Assembly (NCBI GenBank): GCA_003221005.1 | Contig: QHTZ01000082.1 | Span: 1-46,442, forward strand | DNA length: 46,442 bases | Direction: 5' to 3' | DNA from: Gemmatimonadota bacterium | GTDB taxonomy: Bacteria > Gemmatimonadota > Gemmatimonadetes > Gemmatimonadales > GWC2-71-9 | Position numbers and translations under genes: made by a program | In this document: positions 8,521 to 17,582 of the stretch, piece by piece | Layout of the letters: the number at the start of each line of letters is the position of its first letter | How positions within the stretch are numbered: the first letter of the stretch is position 1 | Notes under the pieces: model-generated | Seen by the model: the letters and a program-made list of their open reading frames with translations, nothing else | Database searches by the model: none | What the model was told of the DNA's origin: nothing

Positions 8521-8699
8521 GCCTTCGGGGCGTGCGCTTTCGCCTCACACGCTTTGCAGCGTGTGATCCCCCGAAACGAACAAATCAGGCAGATGAACGT
8601 GCCGCATTCCGAGCAGGGGTATCCCTCCGAGGCGCGCTCTTCGTTGCCGCAGTAGCGGCAGGTCATCGCGTCGTGCTCCTTCAGCTCCGGCTTGTCCAT
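8517..8699 (-). CDS. Small eight-cysteine zinc-binding protein
   Basis: A 60-residue protein with four CxxC pairs: CRYC (14-17), CSEC (29-32), CLIC (37-40) and CKAC (48-51), in the spacing C-x2-C-x11-C-x2-C-x4-C-x2-C-x7-C-x2-C. This would bind two zinc ions in a treble-clef or cross-brace arrangement. The function is unknown; similar small ribbons act as adaptors or regulators. It follows the NtrC-type activator by 11 bases on the same strand and is the last gene of that operon. Confidence 0.8.
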   Translation of the reverse strand: MDKPELKEHDAMTCRYCGNEERASEGYPCSECGTFICLICSFRGITRCKACEAKAHAPKA

Positions 8700-8710
8700 A
8701 GGCGCCTCCG

Positions 8711-10057
8711 TCAGAGGTCGAGCCCGTACACCTTAATCTTATTGATCAGCGTCGCGCGCGAAATGCCGAGCTCCTGAGACGCCCGCGTGCGGTTGCCGCC
8801 GTGGGCACGCAGCGTGCGCTCGATGTGGTGGCGTTCGACCTCCGCCAGGGCCTGCGGGACGTGGCGCCGGTCGGTGGCCCCGGCTCCCTTGCGCAGGTCC
8901 GGGGGCAGGTGCTCGACGCCAATGGCCGCCGCGCCCTGGGCCATGATGAGGGCGCGCTCCAGCACGTTGCGCATCTCCCGCACGTTGCCGGGCCACGGCG
9001 CCGAAAGCAGGCGATCGAGCGCCTCCGTGGTGCAGCCCCCCGGGCACCCCGGGAGCTCGGCGTGCAGCGTAGCGAGAAGCTGCGTCACGAGCGCCAGGCG
9101 ATCCTCGCGAGAGCGCTCGCGCAGCGGCGGGACATGCAGCGGGAGCACGCTCAAGCGGTACAACAGATCTTCCCGAAAGCGCCCCGCTCTGACGTCGCTC
9201 ACCAGGTCCCGGTTGGTGGCGGCAATCAGCCGGACGTCGACCTTGATCTCGTGGCGCCCCCCCAAGCGGCGGAACGCCCTGGTCTCGAGCACCTTGAGGA
9301 GTTTGGGCTGCAGCTCGGGCGCCAGCTCGCCGATCTCATCCAGGAAGATGCTCCCGCCGTCGGCGAGCTCGAAGAGTCCCTGGCGGCGCTCCTTGGCGTC
9401 CGTGAAGGCACCGTTCTGGTGGCCGAACAGTTCGGAGTCGAGGAACGTCGCCGACAGCCTGCCGCAGTTCACCTCGACGAACGGCCCAGCGGCGCGAGGG
9501 CTCAGCTGGTGGATCAGGCGCGCCAACCAGCCCTTCCCGGTGCCGCTCTCGCCGGTCATGAGCACCGTGCTGCGCTCGCTCGCCGCCAGGAGCTCGATCT
9601 GCCGGGCTAGCTCTCTCATGGTCGAGGAGGCGCCGAGCGTCTCGAGACCGTCGCTCAGTCGGCCGCGCGCCCGCAGCAGGGCATTGTGTCGCGACAGCCG
9701 CACCTTCTCCCCCACGCGCGCAGTCGCGGCGGCCAGGTGGCTCATGTCCACCGGCTTGGCGAGGAAGGTTTCCGCGCCGAGCTGCATGGCGCGCACCGCC
9801 GTCTCGGTATCTCCCTGCCCCGTCAGCAGGATGACCGAGCCGCCGCTCGAGCGCAGGCGCTCCAGCACCTCCAGCCCACTCCGGTCGGGAAGGTGCAGGT
9901 CGAGGATCACCACGTCGGGACGCTCCCGCTCGAACGTCTCGAGGCCGCTGTCGCCCGTGGCCTCGCGGTGCACCTCATATCCGAGGCGCTCGAAGTAGTC
10001 ACCCACGGCGCGCAGCACGTCGCAGTCGTCGTCGACCAGAAGCAAGGTGTCAGACAT
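8711..10057 (-). CDS. Sigma-54-dependent NtrC-family response regulator
   Basis: A 448-residue activator with three domains. Receiver, residues 1-120: phosphoacceptor Asp53 in ILDLHLPD and Lys101. AAA+ domain, about 140-370: Walker A GESGTGK (169-175), sigma-54 contact loop GAFTDA (216-221, a common variant of GAFTGA) and Walker B SIFLDEIGEL. C-terminal Fis-type helix-turn-helix: GNRTRASQELGISRATLINK. It opens promoters read by RpoN. No partner kinase is present. Its ATG lies 8 bases inside the 3' end of the lipid kinase gene, so it is coupled to the tamA-tamB-kinase operon and may respond to envelope state (inference). Confidence 0.95.
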   Translation of the reverse strand: MSDTLLLVDDDCDVLRAVGDYFERLGYEVHREATGDSGLETFERERPDVVILDLHLPDRSGLEVLERLRSSGGSVILLTGQGDTETAVRAMQLGAETFLAKPVDMSHLAAATARVGEKVRLSRHNALLRARGRLSDGLETLGASSTMRELARQIELLAASERSTVLMTGESGTGKGWLARLIHQLSPRAAGPFVEVNCGRLSATFLDSELFGHQNGAFTDAKERRQGLFELADGGSIFLDEIGELAPELQPKLLKVLETRAFRRLGGRHEIKVDVRLIAATNRDLVSDVRAGRFREDLLYRLSVLPLHVPPLRERSREDRLALVTQLLATLHAELPGCPGGCTTEALDRLLSAPWPGNVREMRNVLERALIMAQGAAAIGVEHLPPDLRKGAGATDRRHVPQALAEVERHHIERTLRAHGGNRTRASQELGISRATLINKIKVYGLDL

Positions 10058-10997
10058 GCGTCGCGCTCCGCCGGGGGAGGGGGACCTTGGCGGCATCGAC
10101 CAGCACGGAGAGGGCCCCGGGCAAGAGCCGCGCTGCGAACGGTGTGACGCCAGCCACCTCGCCGTCGAGCTGCACCTGACGCGGGCCCCCGTCCACCGTC
10201 TCCACCGCCACCGAACGCCCCCGCGCGAACCACACGCGCCGGCGCGCGACGCCCGAGCCGTTCGCCGAGCCGCGCACCAGCTCCCAGAACGCGAGCACGC
10301 TCTCCAGCGCACCATCGGCATCGAGCGCCATCACGTCCAACCAGCCATCGTCAGGGGCGATGTCGTTGTGCAGGCGCAGGAACGGCGGAATCAGCTCGCC
10401 GCAGTTGGCGATGAGCACCATCGCCGCGCGCCGCTCGTATACCGTCCCGTCAACGGTCACCCGGTGGACGGCGTTGCGCACGCCGGGCAGGGCGGCGAGC
10501 GCCCGCGCCACATAGGCGCCCATCTTCCAGCGCCGCTTCGAGACGCCGGGCGTGTTCGCCATGAGCCGGGCGTCGAAACCGGCGCCGCTGCACACCGCGA
10601 AGTAGTGAGCGCCGTCCGAGCGCTCCACCTCGCCCAGGTCCAGGGACTTCGGCTTCCCGCGCAGGATGACCCGGGCAGCCGCGGCCGGCCCGCTCGGCAG
10701 ACGCAGGTTGCCCGCGAGCAGGTTGCCGGTCCCTCCCGGGACGATCCCCAGCGGGATGTCGCTGCCGACCACGCCCCCCGCCACCTGCATCGCCGTGCCA
10801 TCCCCTCCGTAGCTCACGAGCACGTCCACGCCCCGCTCGCGCGCCTCGCGCGCGAAGCGCCGAGCATCGCCGGGCTTGGCGGTGGCCTGTACTTCCACGG
10901 TCCAGCCGCCGGCGTGCAGGGTGTCGCGGATGGCGCCGACCGCGCGCGCATCGGTGCGCGCCGCGGCGGGGTTGGTGATCACCAGGGCCCGGGTCAT
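10050..10997 (-). CDS. Diacylglycerol/sphingosine kinase-like lipid kinase (YegS/DagK family)
   Basis: A 315-residue kinase of the DAGK catalytic family, which phosphorylates diacylglycerol or a related lipid with ATP on the inner membrane. Key motifs are SYGGDGT (nucleotide binding, residues 62-68) and IVPGGTGNLLAGNL (85-98). The C-terminal beta-sandwich half includes AVCSGAGFDA and DGEVAGVTPF. The ATG lies 1 base from the tamB stop and the 3' end overlaps the NtrC-type gene. Its place between tamB and a regulator fits a role in lipid balance of the envelope; that role is inferred. Confidence 0.92.
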   Translation of the reverse strand: MTRALVITNPAAARTDARAVGAIRDTLHAGGWTVEVQATAKPGDARRFAREARERGVDVLVSYGGDGTAMQVAGGVVGSDIPLGIVPGGTGNLLAGNLRLPSGPAAAARVILRGKPKSLDLGEVERSDGAHYFAVCSGAGFDARLMANTPGVSKRRWKMGAYVARALAALPGVRNAVHRVTVDGTVYERRAAMVLIANCGELIPPFLRLHNDIAPDDGWLDVMALDADGALESVLAFWELVRGSANGSGVARRRVWFARGRSVAVETVDGGPRQVQLDGEVAGVTPFAARLLPGALSVLVDAAKVPLPRRSATHV

Positions 10998-10998
10998 G

Positions 10999-13900
10999 TC
11001 AGTAGCGCCGCTCCCAGATGAGATCGAAGCCCACCTGCCGCGGCACGGTGATGCTCTGCGCCTCCCCCAGGGGGTCCGCCGTGCAGCTGCGGACCGGCTC
11101 GAAGCTCGCCTCCGTGCGGAACTCCGGGCTCATGCGGAACTGGAGACTCACCCCGATTGTGTTTCCCACCGCGACCGGCCGGCCCTGGCAGAACCCCGCG
11201 TTCACCACCAGGAACGTCTTGCGACCCAGCTGCCGCCCGACGGCGAGCTGCACGCCGGAAAGCGGGTCGCTCGGCGCGCCGGGGCGGATCTCCACGTAGT
11301 CGAGCGGGATGCCGAGGTCCGAGACGAGCGTGCGCTCGAGCTCCCCCGAGACGATCGACGCCGCGCTCTGAAGCAGGGCGCGCTGGTCGGCGAGGCCGCC
11401 TTGCTGGCTGCTCAGCTCGAAACTCGGCTTACCAAAGAGGAGGTACGAGATGACCTCGGTCTGCGACAGGTCCTGGTGTTCCGCCGCGAGCGTCACCCGA
11501 GGCACCGACAGCGTGCCCGTGATGTGAGCGACGATGGTGATGTCCTCAGGATTGCGCTGCGACGGCGTGGGCACCGGATGCACGGTGTGTTTCGCCTCGA
11601 TGTTCAACTCGGCGTCGAGGTCTGGCGTCCCGAAGTATTTCACCGTCCCCTGCGACACCACGAATTCTCGGGTCACGCCGAGCTTGAGCCGGTAGACGCC
11701 GCGCGGAGCCTGAAGCGTGCCGGAGAGCAGATAGGCCTTCTGCTGCTTGCTGAGCGTCACGGTGCCGGTGAGCTGGATGTTGGCTTCACCCGAGCGCAGC
11801 CAGACGTCGCTCCCCATGTCGAGGTCCAGGTCCCGGATGCGGAGGCTGTCCAGAAACACGCTTTGGAACTCGGGGCCGAGGCCTTGCTGCTGGATGAGCG
11901 ATGCGAGCGAAGTGTCGGCCAGCTCGCTCAGGCTCACGATGCGCTTCTCGATCAGGTCCGCGAAGTACAGCACACCAGACGTCACGGTCGCGTGCCCGGT
12001 CAGCGTCGCGCCGAACACGGGTCCGGAGAGCGACAGCCGACCGCTGGCGGTGACGGTCACGTCGCCCTTGAGGTCGAGCGCCTTGAAGTGATCCGCGTTG
12101 ATCGTGAGCGCCAGCACGGGATGCGTCAGCTGCTCGAGCCGCACGAATCCCGACACGTCCATCCGGCCGTTGTCGCTCTGCGCGGACAGCGTACGCACGG
12201 CGATCGTGTCCCCCGAGAGGGCCAACTCGCCCGCCACGTGCTCGTACCGCACGTTAAGCGCGGGGATCGTGGCGGCCGCCCCAGCGATCTTGAGGCTCCC
12301 TTCCAGGCGCGGATCCCGCCAGGTGCCCGCGACGCCCACGTCCGCCGAGAACACGCCCTGCACCTGCCGCAGGAGGGGGGTGACCGCTTCCAGCACCGAG
12401 AGGTCCACGGAGTCCGCCTGAGCGCGCACGGAAAGGGTGTCCGGCAGCTGGCGCTGGGCGACGGGGGCGAGCGCGAGGTCGAGCGGCAGGCGCGCCGTGA
12501 CGTTGAGGACCTGCTGGCCCCCACGCCAGAGATGCAGCCCCGCGTCGAGCCGGCGCCCCCGGTACTCGAAGTTCCCATCCATGTAGGGCATGCGGAATTC
12601 GCCGAGGGACCCGTTGGACACCGCCAGCGAGCCGTCGTATTCGGGCTCCGCGCGCGTGCCGGCGAGGCCGACGGTCGCCGTCACGGTGCCCGCGACGCCG
12701 CTCGTATCCTGCTCGAGCAGGGCGTACACGCCCGCCAGCGGGAACCCTTCTATCTGGAGGTGCGCGTCGGCGCGTCCGCGGGTCGGCAGGTCGCCCTTCA
12801 GAACCAGGCGTCCCGAGTCCCGCACGCTGTGCAGCGCGGCGCCGGCGACCCGGATCACCGAGTCGTTCACCGTGACCTGGGTCGGTGCCTCCAGAAACCA
12901 CACCCCGCCGGGCAGCAGCACGGCGAGCGAATCCACGGCGACGGTCACCGTCGAGGGATCGCCTGGCCCGGCCGCGCGCCGCGCGAAGCGGCCCCCCGCG
13001 AGAACCGCGCCGAGGTCGCCGACCCGCGAGCGTGCAAACCACGTCAGCGAGTCGCGCGTCCCGCGCAGCGCGCCGGACGCCGCACCGAAGCCGTACGTAC
13101 CGAACCGCAGCGAGTCGAGCGTCGCGTCGAGCCGGAACGCAGGGACGGGGCCGGGCTGGTACGCACCGTGCAGGCGGCCCGAGGGAATCTCCCAGTCGCG
13201 CCAGCGCACGCGCTCGGCGTTGGCGCGCGCCTCCACGGCCACCGAATCGAACGCACCCTCCAGGGTGAGCAGGACGCGCGCCGAGCCCTTGAGCGAGCGC
13301 CCGCGCCCCACGGTCGCGGTGTCGCGCCCAACGACCCAGGCCACGAGCGAGTCGAGCGAGTTGAGGCTGTCGGCGTCGAAATCGAGCGAGAGCACGCCCC
13401 CGGCCGGGCGCCGCCACCCGAGGGCACCGGCCCCGGTCGTGATGAGCCCCGACTGCGCCACGCGCAGCGAGTCGACGTACAGCCGACCGTCCGCAAAGCG
13501 CACCGCGGCGCGGCCGCTGTCGAACGCCGTCCCGGCAAGCACCGACGGGGCAAGCGCCGCGGTCAGCGCGCCCTCCGGGGCCGCGGCGCTGTCCCACGCG
13601 GCGCCGCCCGTGACCGTGACGTTCAGGCGCGAGCCGGGCAGCCCGCGGACCCACGTCGAGAGGTCGAGGTCCCGCGTGGCGAGCGTGAGATGACGCGCTC
13701 CGGTGCGCTGGTCGAGCAGCGTGAAGATGCCGTCGACCCTTGCCGCTCCCGCCCCTGCAGCGGACGTGAGCTCGGCGTGGGTCTCGAGAGCGGCGGCCGT
13801 GCCGGCGAGCCGCACTGGGCCCTTGACGGCGCCGCGCAGCCGGAGGCCGGGGAAGCTGCCGCTCAGCCCGTCGAAGGAGAGCGAATCGGCGTTCACGTCG

Positions 13901-15390
13901 GCGAAGAACCCGACCGTGTCGGTGCGCGTGTCGAGCCCGACCGTGCCGCGAATCACGCTCGCCGGGCGCGCGCCGTCGCGCTGCGCGAGGGTGCCCGCGA
14001 ACCGGGCGTTGTGCAGCGGCCCCGTGAGCGTACCGGCCCCGGTCAGCTCCCCGCGCAGCGTGACGGCGGGCGCCAGCCGGCGGACCGTGCCGAGATTCAC
14101 GGCCGCCGCCTCCACGGTGAACGGCTGGAAGTGGATGCCGTCCGCCGCGACCAGGTTCACCTCGCCCTTGCCACGGATGCGCGACACGGGCCAACCGGGG
14201 ACGAGCGAGTCTCGAAACGTCCAGTCCAGGTCCAGGGCGAGCGCTTTGACCTGGCCATCGGCGGTGGTATGCCCGGTGAGCCGCCCGTAGAAGGGAAGCG
14301 CCTCGACGAGGCCGCGCGGGAAATCGAGGTCGAAATCGGTCGCCACGAGATCGGCACCTCGTACCGCGACGAGACCGGAATCGGCCGCGGTCACCACGGT
14401 GAGCCGGCCGGCGAGCGCGCCGCCGGCGTACCGCACGTCGAGCGGATCGAGCTGCACTTCGAGGAGGCGGCTGCCGTGCGACCGGAGTCGCACGCCGCCC
14501 CGGTACACCGCGCTTCCCGGAAAGCGAGCGGTCACGAAGCGCGCGTCCTCGAGCGTGGCGGAGTCGGCGCGCAGCGCGAGGTCGTAGAGGAGGGTGCCCC
14601 GGGGCCAGCGCACCCGCCCGCGCGCGGACAGCCGCGAGGCCGGAAGCTGCACGCGCGGCAGGTCGGCCTCGAGCGAATCGCCGACGATGGTGATCTGCCC
14701 CGCGGCGTCGCGCACCTCGACGCGGGGATCCGTGCTGGCCATCGCGAGCTTCGTGATGTCGATCCGGATCCCGCGGTCCTGCGGGGACGAGACGCGTAGC
14801 GCCGAGAGGCGTGCGTTCACATGTTCGAAGCGCCGCACGCGGCGCCGGCCCTGGCTCTCGAGGGGGTCGATCTCGGGGCCGGGCGCCGCTGGCTCGCCGG
14901 TCTCCTGCAATCGCAGCGTGACGGTGCCCTCCTCGATGCGCACGTTGCGGAACAGGATCAAGGTTGCGGGCCCGTGCGGACCGGTGCTGGGGCGCCCGAG
15001 CCGCAGGAACTCTTCAACGTTGAGACGGCCCCCGGGGTGCTGGACGACGTTGATCGTCGGCTCGCGCAGCTCGAGCTCGAGGAGGAGCACGCGGCCGGCC
15101 GCGAAGTCGAACGGATTGTAGCTCGCGTCCACACGCGGGAGCGCGGCCACCAGCGTTGTGTCCGGGTCGAACAGCTTGACGTCCCGCAGCGTGACGCCCG
15201 TGAGGAGGGGCCCCCGGATGTCCCCGATCTCCACCGAGCCGTCCACCACCTGGCCCAGCTCGCTCGTCGCGACCCGGCCCAGCAGGCGGCGCCCGGCGCC
15301 CGTGCCAACCAGGGCGCTGAGCGCCCCGAGGAACGAGGCGAGCAGCCCCGCCACGAGCCACAGCGCCGCCGCGAGCGAGTGGCGGACCAT
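10999..15390 (-). CDS. tamB: TamB-like translocation/assembly protein (DUF490)
   Basis: A very large protein, 1463 residues, with one N-terminal transmembrane helix (SLAAALWLVAGLLASFLGAL) and a long periplasmic beta-rich body full of short repeating strands ending in a TamB C-terminal domain (after about residue 1130: LSGTVTLSKQQKAYLLSG, VTREFVVSQGTVKYFG, SYLLFGKPSF). TamB/AsmA-like proteins bridge the two membranes and are linked to outer-membrane protein assembly and lipid transport. The start ATG at 15390 shares a base with the stop of the Omp85 gene (TGATG), so TamA-like and TamB-like are coupled as in other diderms. Confidence 0.93.
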   Translation of the reverse strand: MVRHSLAAALWLVAGLLASFLGALSALVGTGAGRRLLGRVATSELGQVVDGSVEIGDIRGPLLTGVTLRDVKLFDPDTTLVAALPRVDASYNPFDFAAGRVLLLELELREPTINVVQHPGGRLNVEEFLRLGRPSTGPHGPATLILFRNVRIEEGTVTLRLQETGEPAAPGPEIDPLESQGRRRVRRFEHVNARLSALRVSSPQDRGIRIDITKLAMASTDPRVEVRDAAGQITIVGDSLEADLPRVQLPASRLSARGRVRWPRGTLLYDLALRADSATLEDARFVTARFPGSAVYRGGVRLRSHGSRLLEVQLDPLDVRYAGGALAGRLTVVTAADSGLVAVRGADLVATDFDLDFPRGLVEALPFYGRLTGHTTADGQVKALALDLDWTFRDSLVPGWPVSRIRGKGEVNLVAADGIHFQPFTVEAAAVNLGTVRRLAPAVTLRGELTGAGTLTGPLHNARFAGTLAQRDGARPASVIRGTVGLDTRTDTVGFFADVNADSLSFDGLSGSFPGLRLRGAVKGPVRLAGTAAALETHAELTSAAGAGAARVDGIFTLLDQRTGARHLTLATRDLDLSTWVRGLPGSRLNVTVTGGAAWDSAAAPEGALTAALAPSVLAGTAFDSGRAAVRFADGRLYVDSLRVAQSGLITTGAGALGWRRPAGGVLSLDFDADSLNSLDSLVAWVVGRDTATVGRGRSLKGSARVLLTLEGAFDSVAVEARANAERVRWRDWEIPSGRLHGAYQPGPVPAFRLDATLDSLRFGTYGFGAASGALRGTRDSLTWFARSRVGDLGAVLAGGRFARRAAGPGDPSTVTVAVDSLAVLLPGGVWFLEAPTQVTVNDSVIRVAGAALHSVRDSGRLVLKGDLPTRGRADAHLQIEGFPLAGVYALLEQDTSGVAGTVTATVGLAGTRAEPEYDGSLAVSNGSLGEFRMPYMDGNFEYRGRRLDAGLHLWRGGQQVLNVTARLPLDLALAPVAQRQLPDTLSVRAQADSVDLSVLEAVTPLLRQVQGVFSADVGVAGTWRDPRLEGSLKIAGAAATIPALNVRYEHVAGELALSGDTIAVRTLSAQSDNGRMDVSGFVRLEQLTHPVLALTINADHFKALDLKGDVTVTASGRLSLSGPVFGATLTGHATVTSGVLYFADLIEKRIVSLSELADTSLASLIQQQGLGPEFQSVFLDSLRIRDLDLDMGSDVWLRSGEANIQLTGTVTLSKQQKAYLLSGTLQAPRGVYRLKLGVTREFVVSQGTVKYFGTPDLDAELNIEAKHTVHPVPTPSQRNPEDITIVAHITGTLSVPRVTLAAEHQDLSQTEVISYLLFGKPSFELSSQQGGLADQRALLQSAASIVSGELERTLVSDLGIPLDYVEIRPGAPSDPLSGVQLAVGRQLGRKTFLVVNAGFCQGRPVAVGNTIGVSLQFRMSPEFRTEASFEPVRSCTADPLGEAQSITVPRQVGFDLIWERRY

Positions 15391-17498
15391 CAAAAGGCCT
15401 GCCCCACGGCGAACTGGACGATGACCCGCCGCCAGAACGTCGCCGGCCGCGGGGGTTGATAGGTCGCGTTTTGCACCAGCGTGAGGTTGTTCTGCTTATC
15501 CTGGAAGTAGACCGGTCCCGGCTCCGCGGCGTAGCCGTTGTAGGCCGCGTCGATGCGAACGGGTCCCAGCGGAGTGGCGAACCGGAGCCCCGCGCCCGGG
15601 GTCACGCGGATGTCGTGCAGGCTGGTCTGATCAACGCGCGCCCACACCTGGCCGACGTCCACGAACATTGCAACCCGCATCCGGTCGGGAAACACCGGCG
15701 TGGCGAAGCGGAGCTCGGCGTTGAGGACGAAGAGCGCATTCCCCCCGGTCGGCGCCGTCTGGACGTCGAAGAACGTCCTCTCGGTTCCGTTCACGACGAC
15801 GCTGTCGCTGACGTAGACTCGGGGGCCCAGCTCGTTACGGGCGTAGCCGCGCACCGAGTTCGGGCCGCCGCCGTAGAACCGCTGGTCCGGCGGCACGAAT
15901 TGCACACTCTGTGTGTCAACGGTGACATTCCGGAGGGGAACGATCGCACCCGTCCGAACCCGCCAGGCCAGGACCCCTCGCCGGCCGATGGGATGGTACC
16001 GCGAGACCTCGAGCTCCCCGCGGTTGAACTCGTACAGGGTGTCGGAGCCCACGACGCGGGATGCGTGCATCAGGCCAACGGTCACCAGGCTTCCGCGGGT
16101 GGGATCCAGCACCGAATTGACCTGGTTGCGCACCCCCGAGACCGTTACGGCGGCGAACCGGCGAGAGCTCGTGAGCAGCGCCTGGTCGTTCGCATCGCAC
16201 ACCCGGAACACACTGCATAGCACCGCAGCGTCGGCGGTCGTGCGACCCACGGAGAAGCCATACCCGATCGTCACCGGGATGTTGCGGCGCGCGTTGATGG
16301 TGACGGCGGGATTCACGCCGACATCCTGACGCGTGTACGTCTTGAACTCGGACCGGCGCTCCGCGAACACGCCGAGGCGCGCCGTGTGGCGCGGCGAGAA
16401 GAACGTGGGCTGTCGCAGCGTCAACCCGACCGTGTAGTTGAGAGTGTCCGACGTCGAGTCCGCCTGGAGCGACTGGCACACGTTGTCCCTGAGGCCCACG
16501 TCGGTCGGTCTGCCGACCCCGAGCTTCGAGACGCTCCCCGTCAGGTCGAGCGCGCGCGCCCCGCCGAAGAAATCGTATGCCGTCCAGCCGCCCTGCACCC
16601 GGAAGCAGTCGATCGTGCCGAACCCCATTCCCCCAAGGATCCGATGCCCGGCCCCCTCCACCACCCGCACCACGACGCGCACGAGCGTGTCGCCGGGTGC
16701 CGTGGGCGGCAGCGAGTCGGCCAACAGCACGTTGGCCGAGCGAAACACGCCGATGTCGTAGAGGTCGCGCTGGCTCAGGTACAGCCGGTCTTGTCTGAAC
16801 AGGTCGCCCGGTTTCACCGACAACATGCGCCACACCGTGGCGGTGTCCACGCGGCTCAGGCCCTGGATCACGACGTCGCGAATCCAGATACGTGGCCCTG
16901 TGATCACCTCCAGAGTCGCCGCCGCCGTGAGCGCCGCGTCGTCCTCGTCGAAGTTCCGCAGCACGGTGCCGTATGGATAGCCGACGTTCCTGAGCTGGGC
17001 GACGATGGTATCAGCCGACACCTGAAACGACAACCGGTTGAACGGATCCCCCACCCGGAGCGGCAGGTCCCTCTTCAGTTGTGACAGGTTGAAGATCGGC
17101 TCGGCGCCGATGATGTCGAGCCGCAGCAGCCGCACCGGGTCGCCCTCATGAATGCGAAACTTGATGAAGGCGTCGCGGGGCGTGCGACGCACGACGGTGT
17201 CGACCACCGCGTTCACGTAGCCGCTCTGCCGGTACAGGAGCAACAGGCGCAGCACGTCGCGGCGGAACTCGACCTCGCTGAGGTAGCGCCGCTCACCGAG
17301 ATGGGTCCAGCGCAACCACCATGTCCTGGCGAAGAAGCTCGACTGCGACGTCGCGATCGCGGTGCTCAGGGTGTAGTCGTCGATGGCGTGATTACCCTCG
17401 AAGGCGAGACTGCGTACCACTCGCTGCTCCTGCTGCTGGGCGGCGAGGGAAGCCGCCGCGGACACGGCGACCAACACGGCAAACAGACCGGCACGCAA
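15390..17498 (-). CDS. tamA: Omp85/BamA-superfamily outer-membrane protein (TamA-like)
   Basis: A 702-residue protein with an N-terminal signal peptide (AGLFAVLVAVSAAASLAAQ, cut about residue 20), about three POTRA domains (for example VRSLAFEGNHAIDDYTL, IWIRDVVIQGLSRVDTATV) and a C-terminal 16-strand barrel. The barrel carries YGGGPNSVRGYARNELGP, the family's VRGF/Y lid motif, and ends in the terminal aromatic signal QAF. It is called TamA-like rather than BamA because tamB directly follows. The only usual start codon is TTG at 17498; an in-frame TGA lies upstream at 17538. Confidence 0.92.
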   Translation of the reverse strand: MRAGLFAVLVAVSAAASLAAQQQEQRVVRSLAFEGNHAIDDYTLSTAIATSQSSFFARTWWLRWTHLGERRYLSEVEFRRDVLRLLLLYRQSGYVNAVVDTVVRRTPRDAFIKFRIHEGDPVRLLRLDIIGAEPIFNLSQLKRDLPLRVGDPFNRLSFQVSADTIVAQLRNVGYPYGTVLRNFDEDDAALTAAATLEVITGPRIWIRDVVIQGLSRVDTATVWRMLSVKPGDLFRQDRLYLSQRDLYDIGVFRSANVLLADSLPPTAPGDTLVRVVVRVVEGAGHRILGGMGFGTIDCFRVQGGWTAYDFFGGARALDLTGSVSKLGVGRPTDVGLRDNVCQSLQADSTSDTLNYTVGLTLRQPTFFSPRHTARLGVFAERRSEFKTYTRQDVGVNPAVTINARRNIPVTIGYGFSVGRTTADAAVLCSVFRVCDANDQALLTSSRRFAAVTVSGVRNQVNSVLDPTRGSLVTVGLMHASRVVGSDTLYEFNRGELEVSRYHPIGRRGVLAWRVRTGAIVPLRNVTVDTQSVQFVPPDQRFYGGGPNSVRGYARNELGPRVYVSDSVVVNGTERTFFDVQTAPTGGNALFVLNAELRFATPVFPDRMRVAMFVDVGQVWARVDQTSLHDIRVTPGAGLRFATPLGPVRIDAAYNGYAAEPGPVYFQDKQNNLTLVQNATYQPPRPATFWRRVIVQFAVGQAF

Positions 17499-17522
17499 TG
17501 GACGAGGTCGGGCGGCTCCCGT

Positions 17523-17565
17523 ACGTTGGCTCGCCCGTCAGGGAGTGTCAACCTTTTCGACACCT
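17523..17565 (-). promoter_or_regulatory. Possible promoter and palindrome upstream of the tamA-like operon
   Basis: On the (-) strand a perfect TTGACA hexamer lies at 17546-17551. A -10 element at 17 bases would be CAACGT, a poor match, so the promoter is only tentative. The hexamer is one arm of an inverted repeat, GTGTC-N9-GACAC, which could be an operator. It sits about 50 bases before the tamA-like start. Confidence 0.35.
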
Positions 17566-17582
17566 GAAAACGGGATTAGTGC

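Noticed and set aside
10876-14799. A 1307-codon open frame on the (+) strand
   Set aside because: It is antisense to tamB, Arg/His/Glu-rich and without motifs; an effect of high GC in the third codon position of the real gene.
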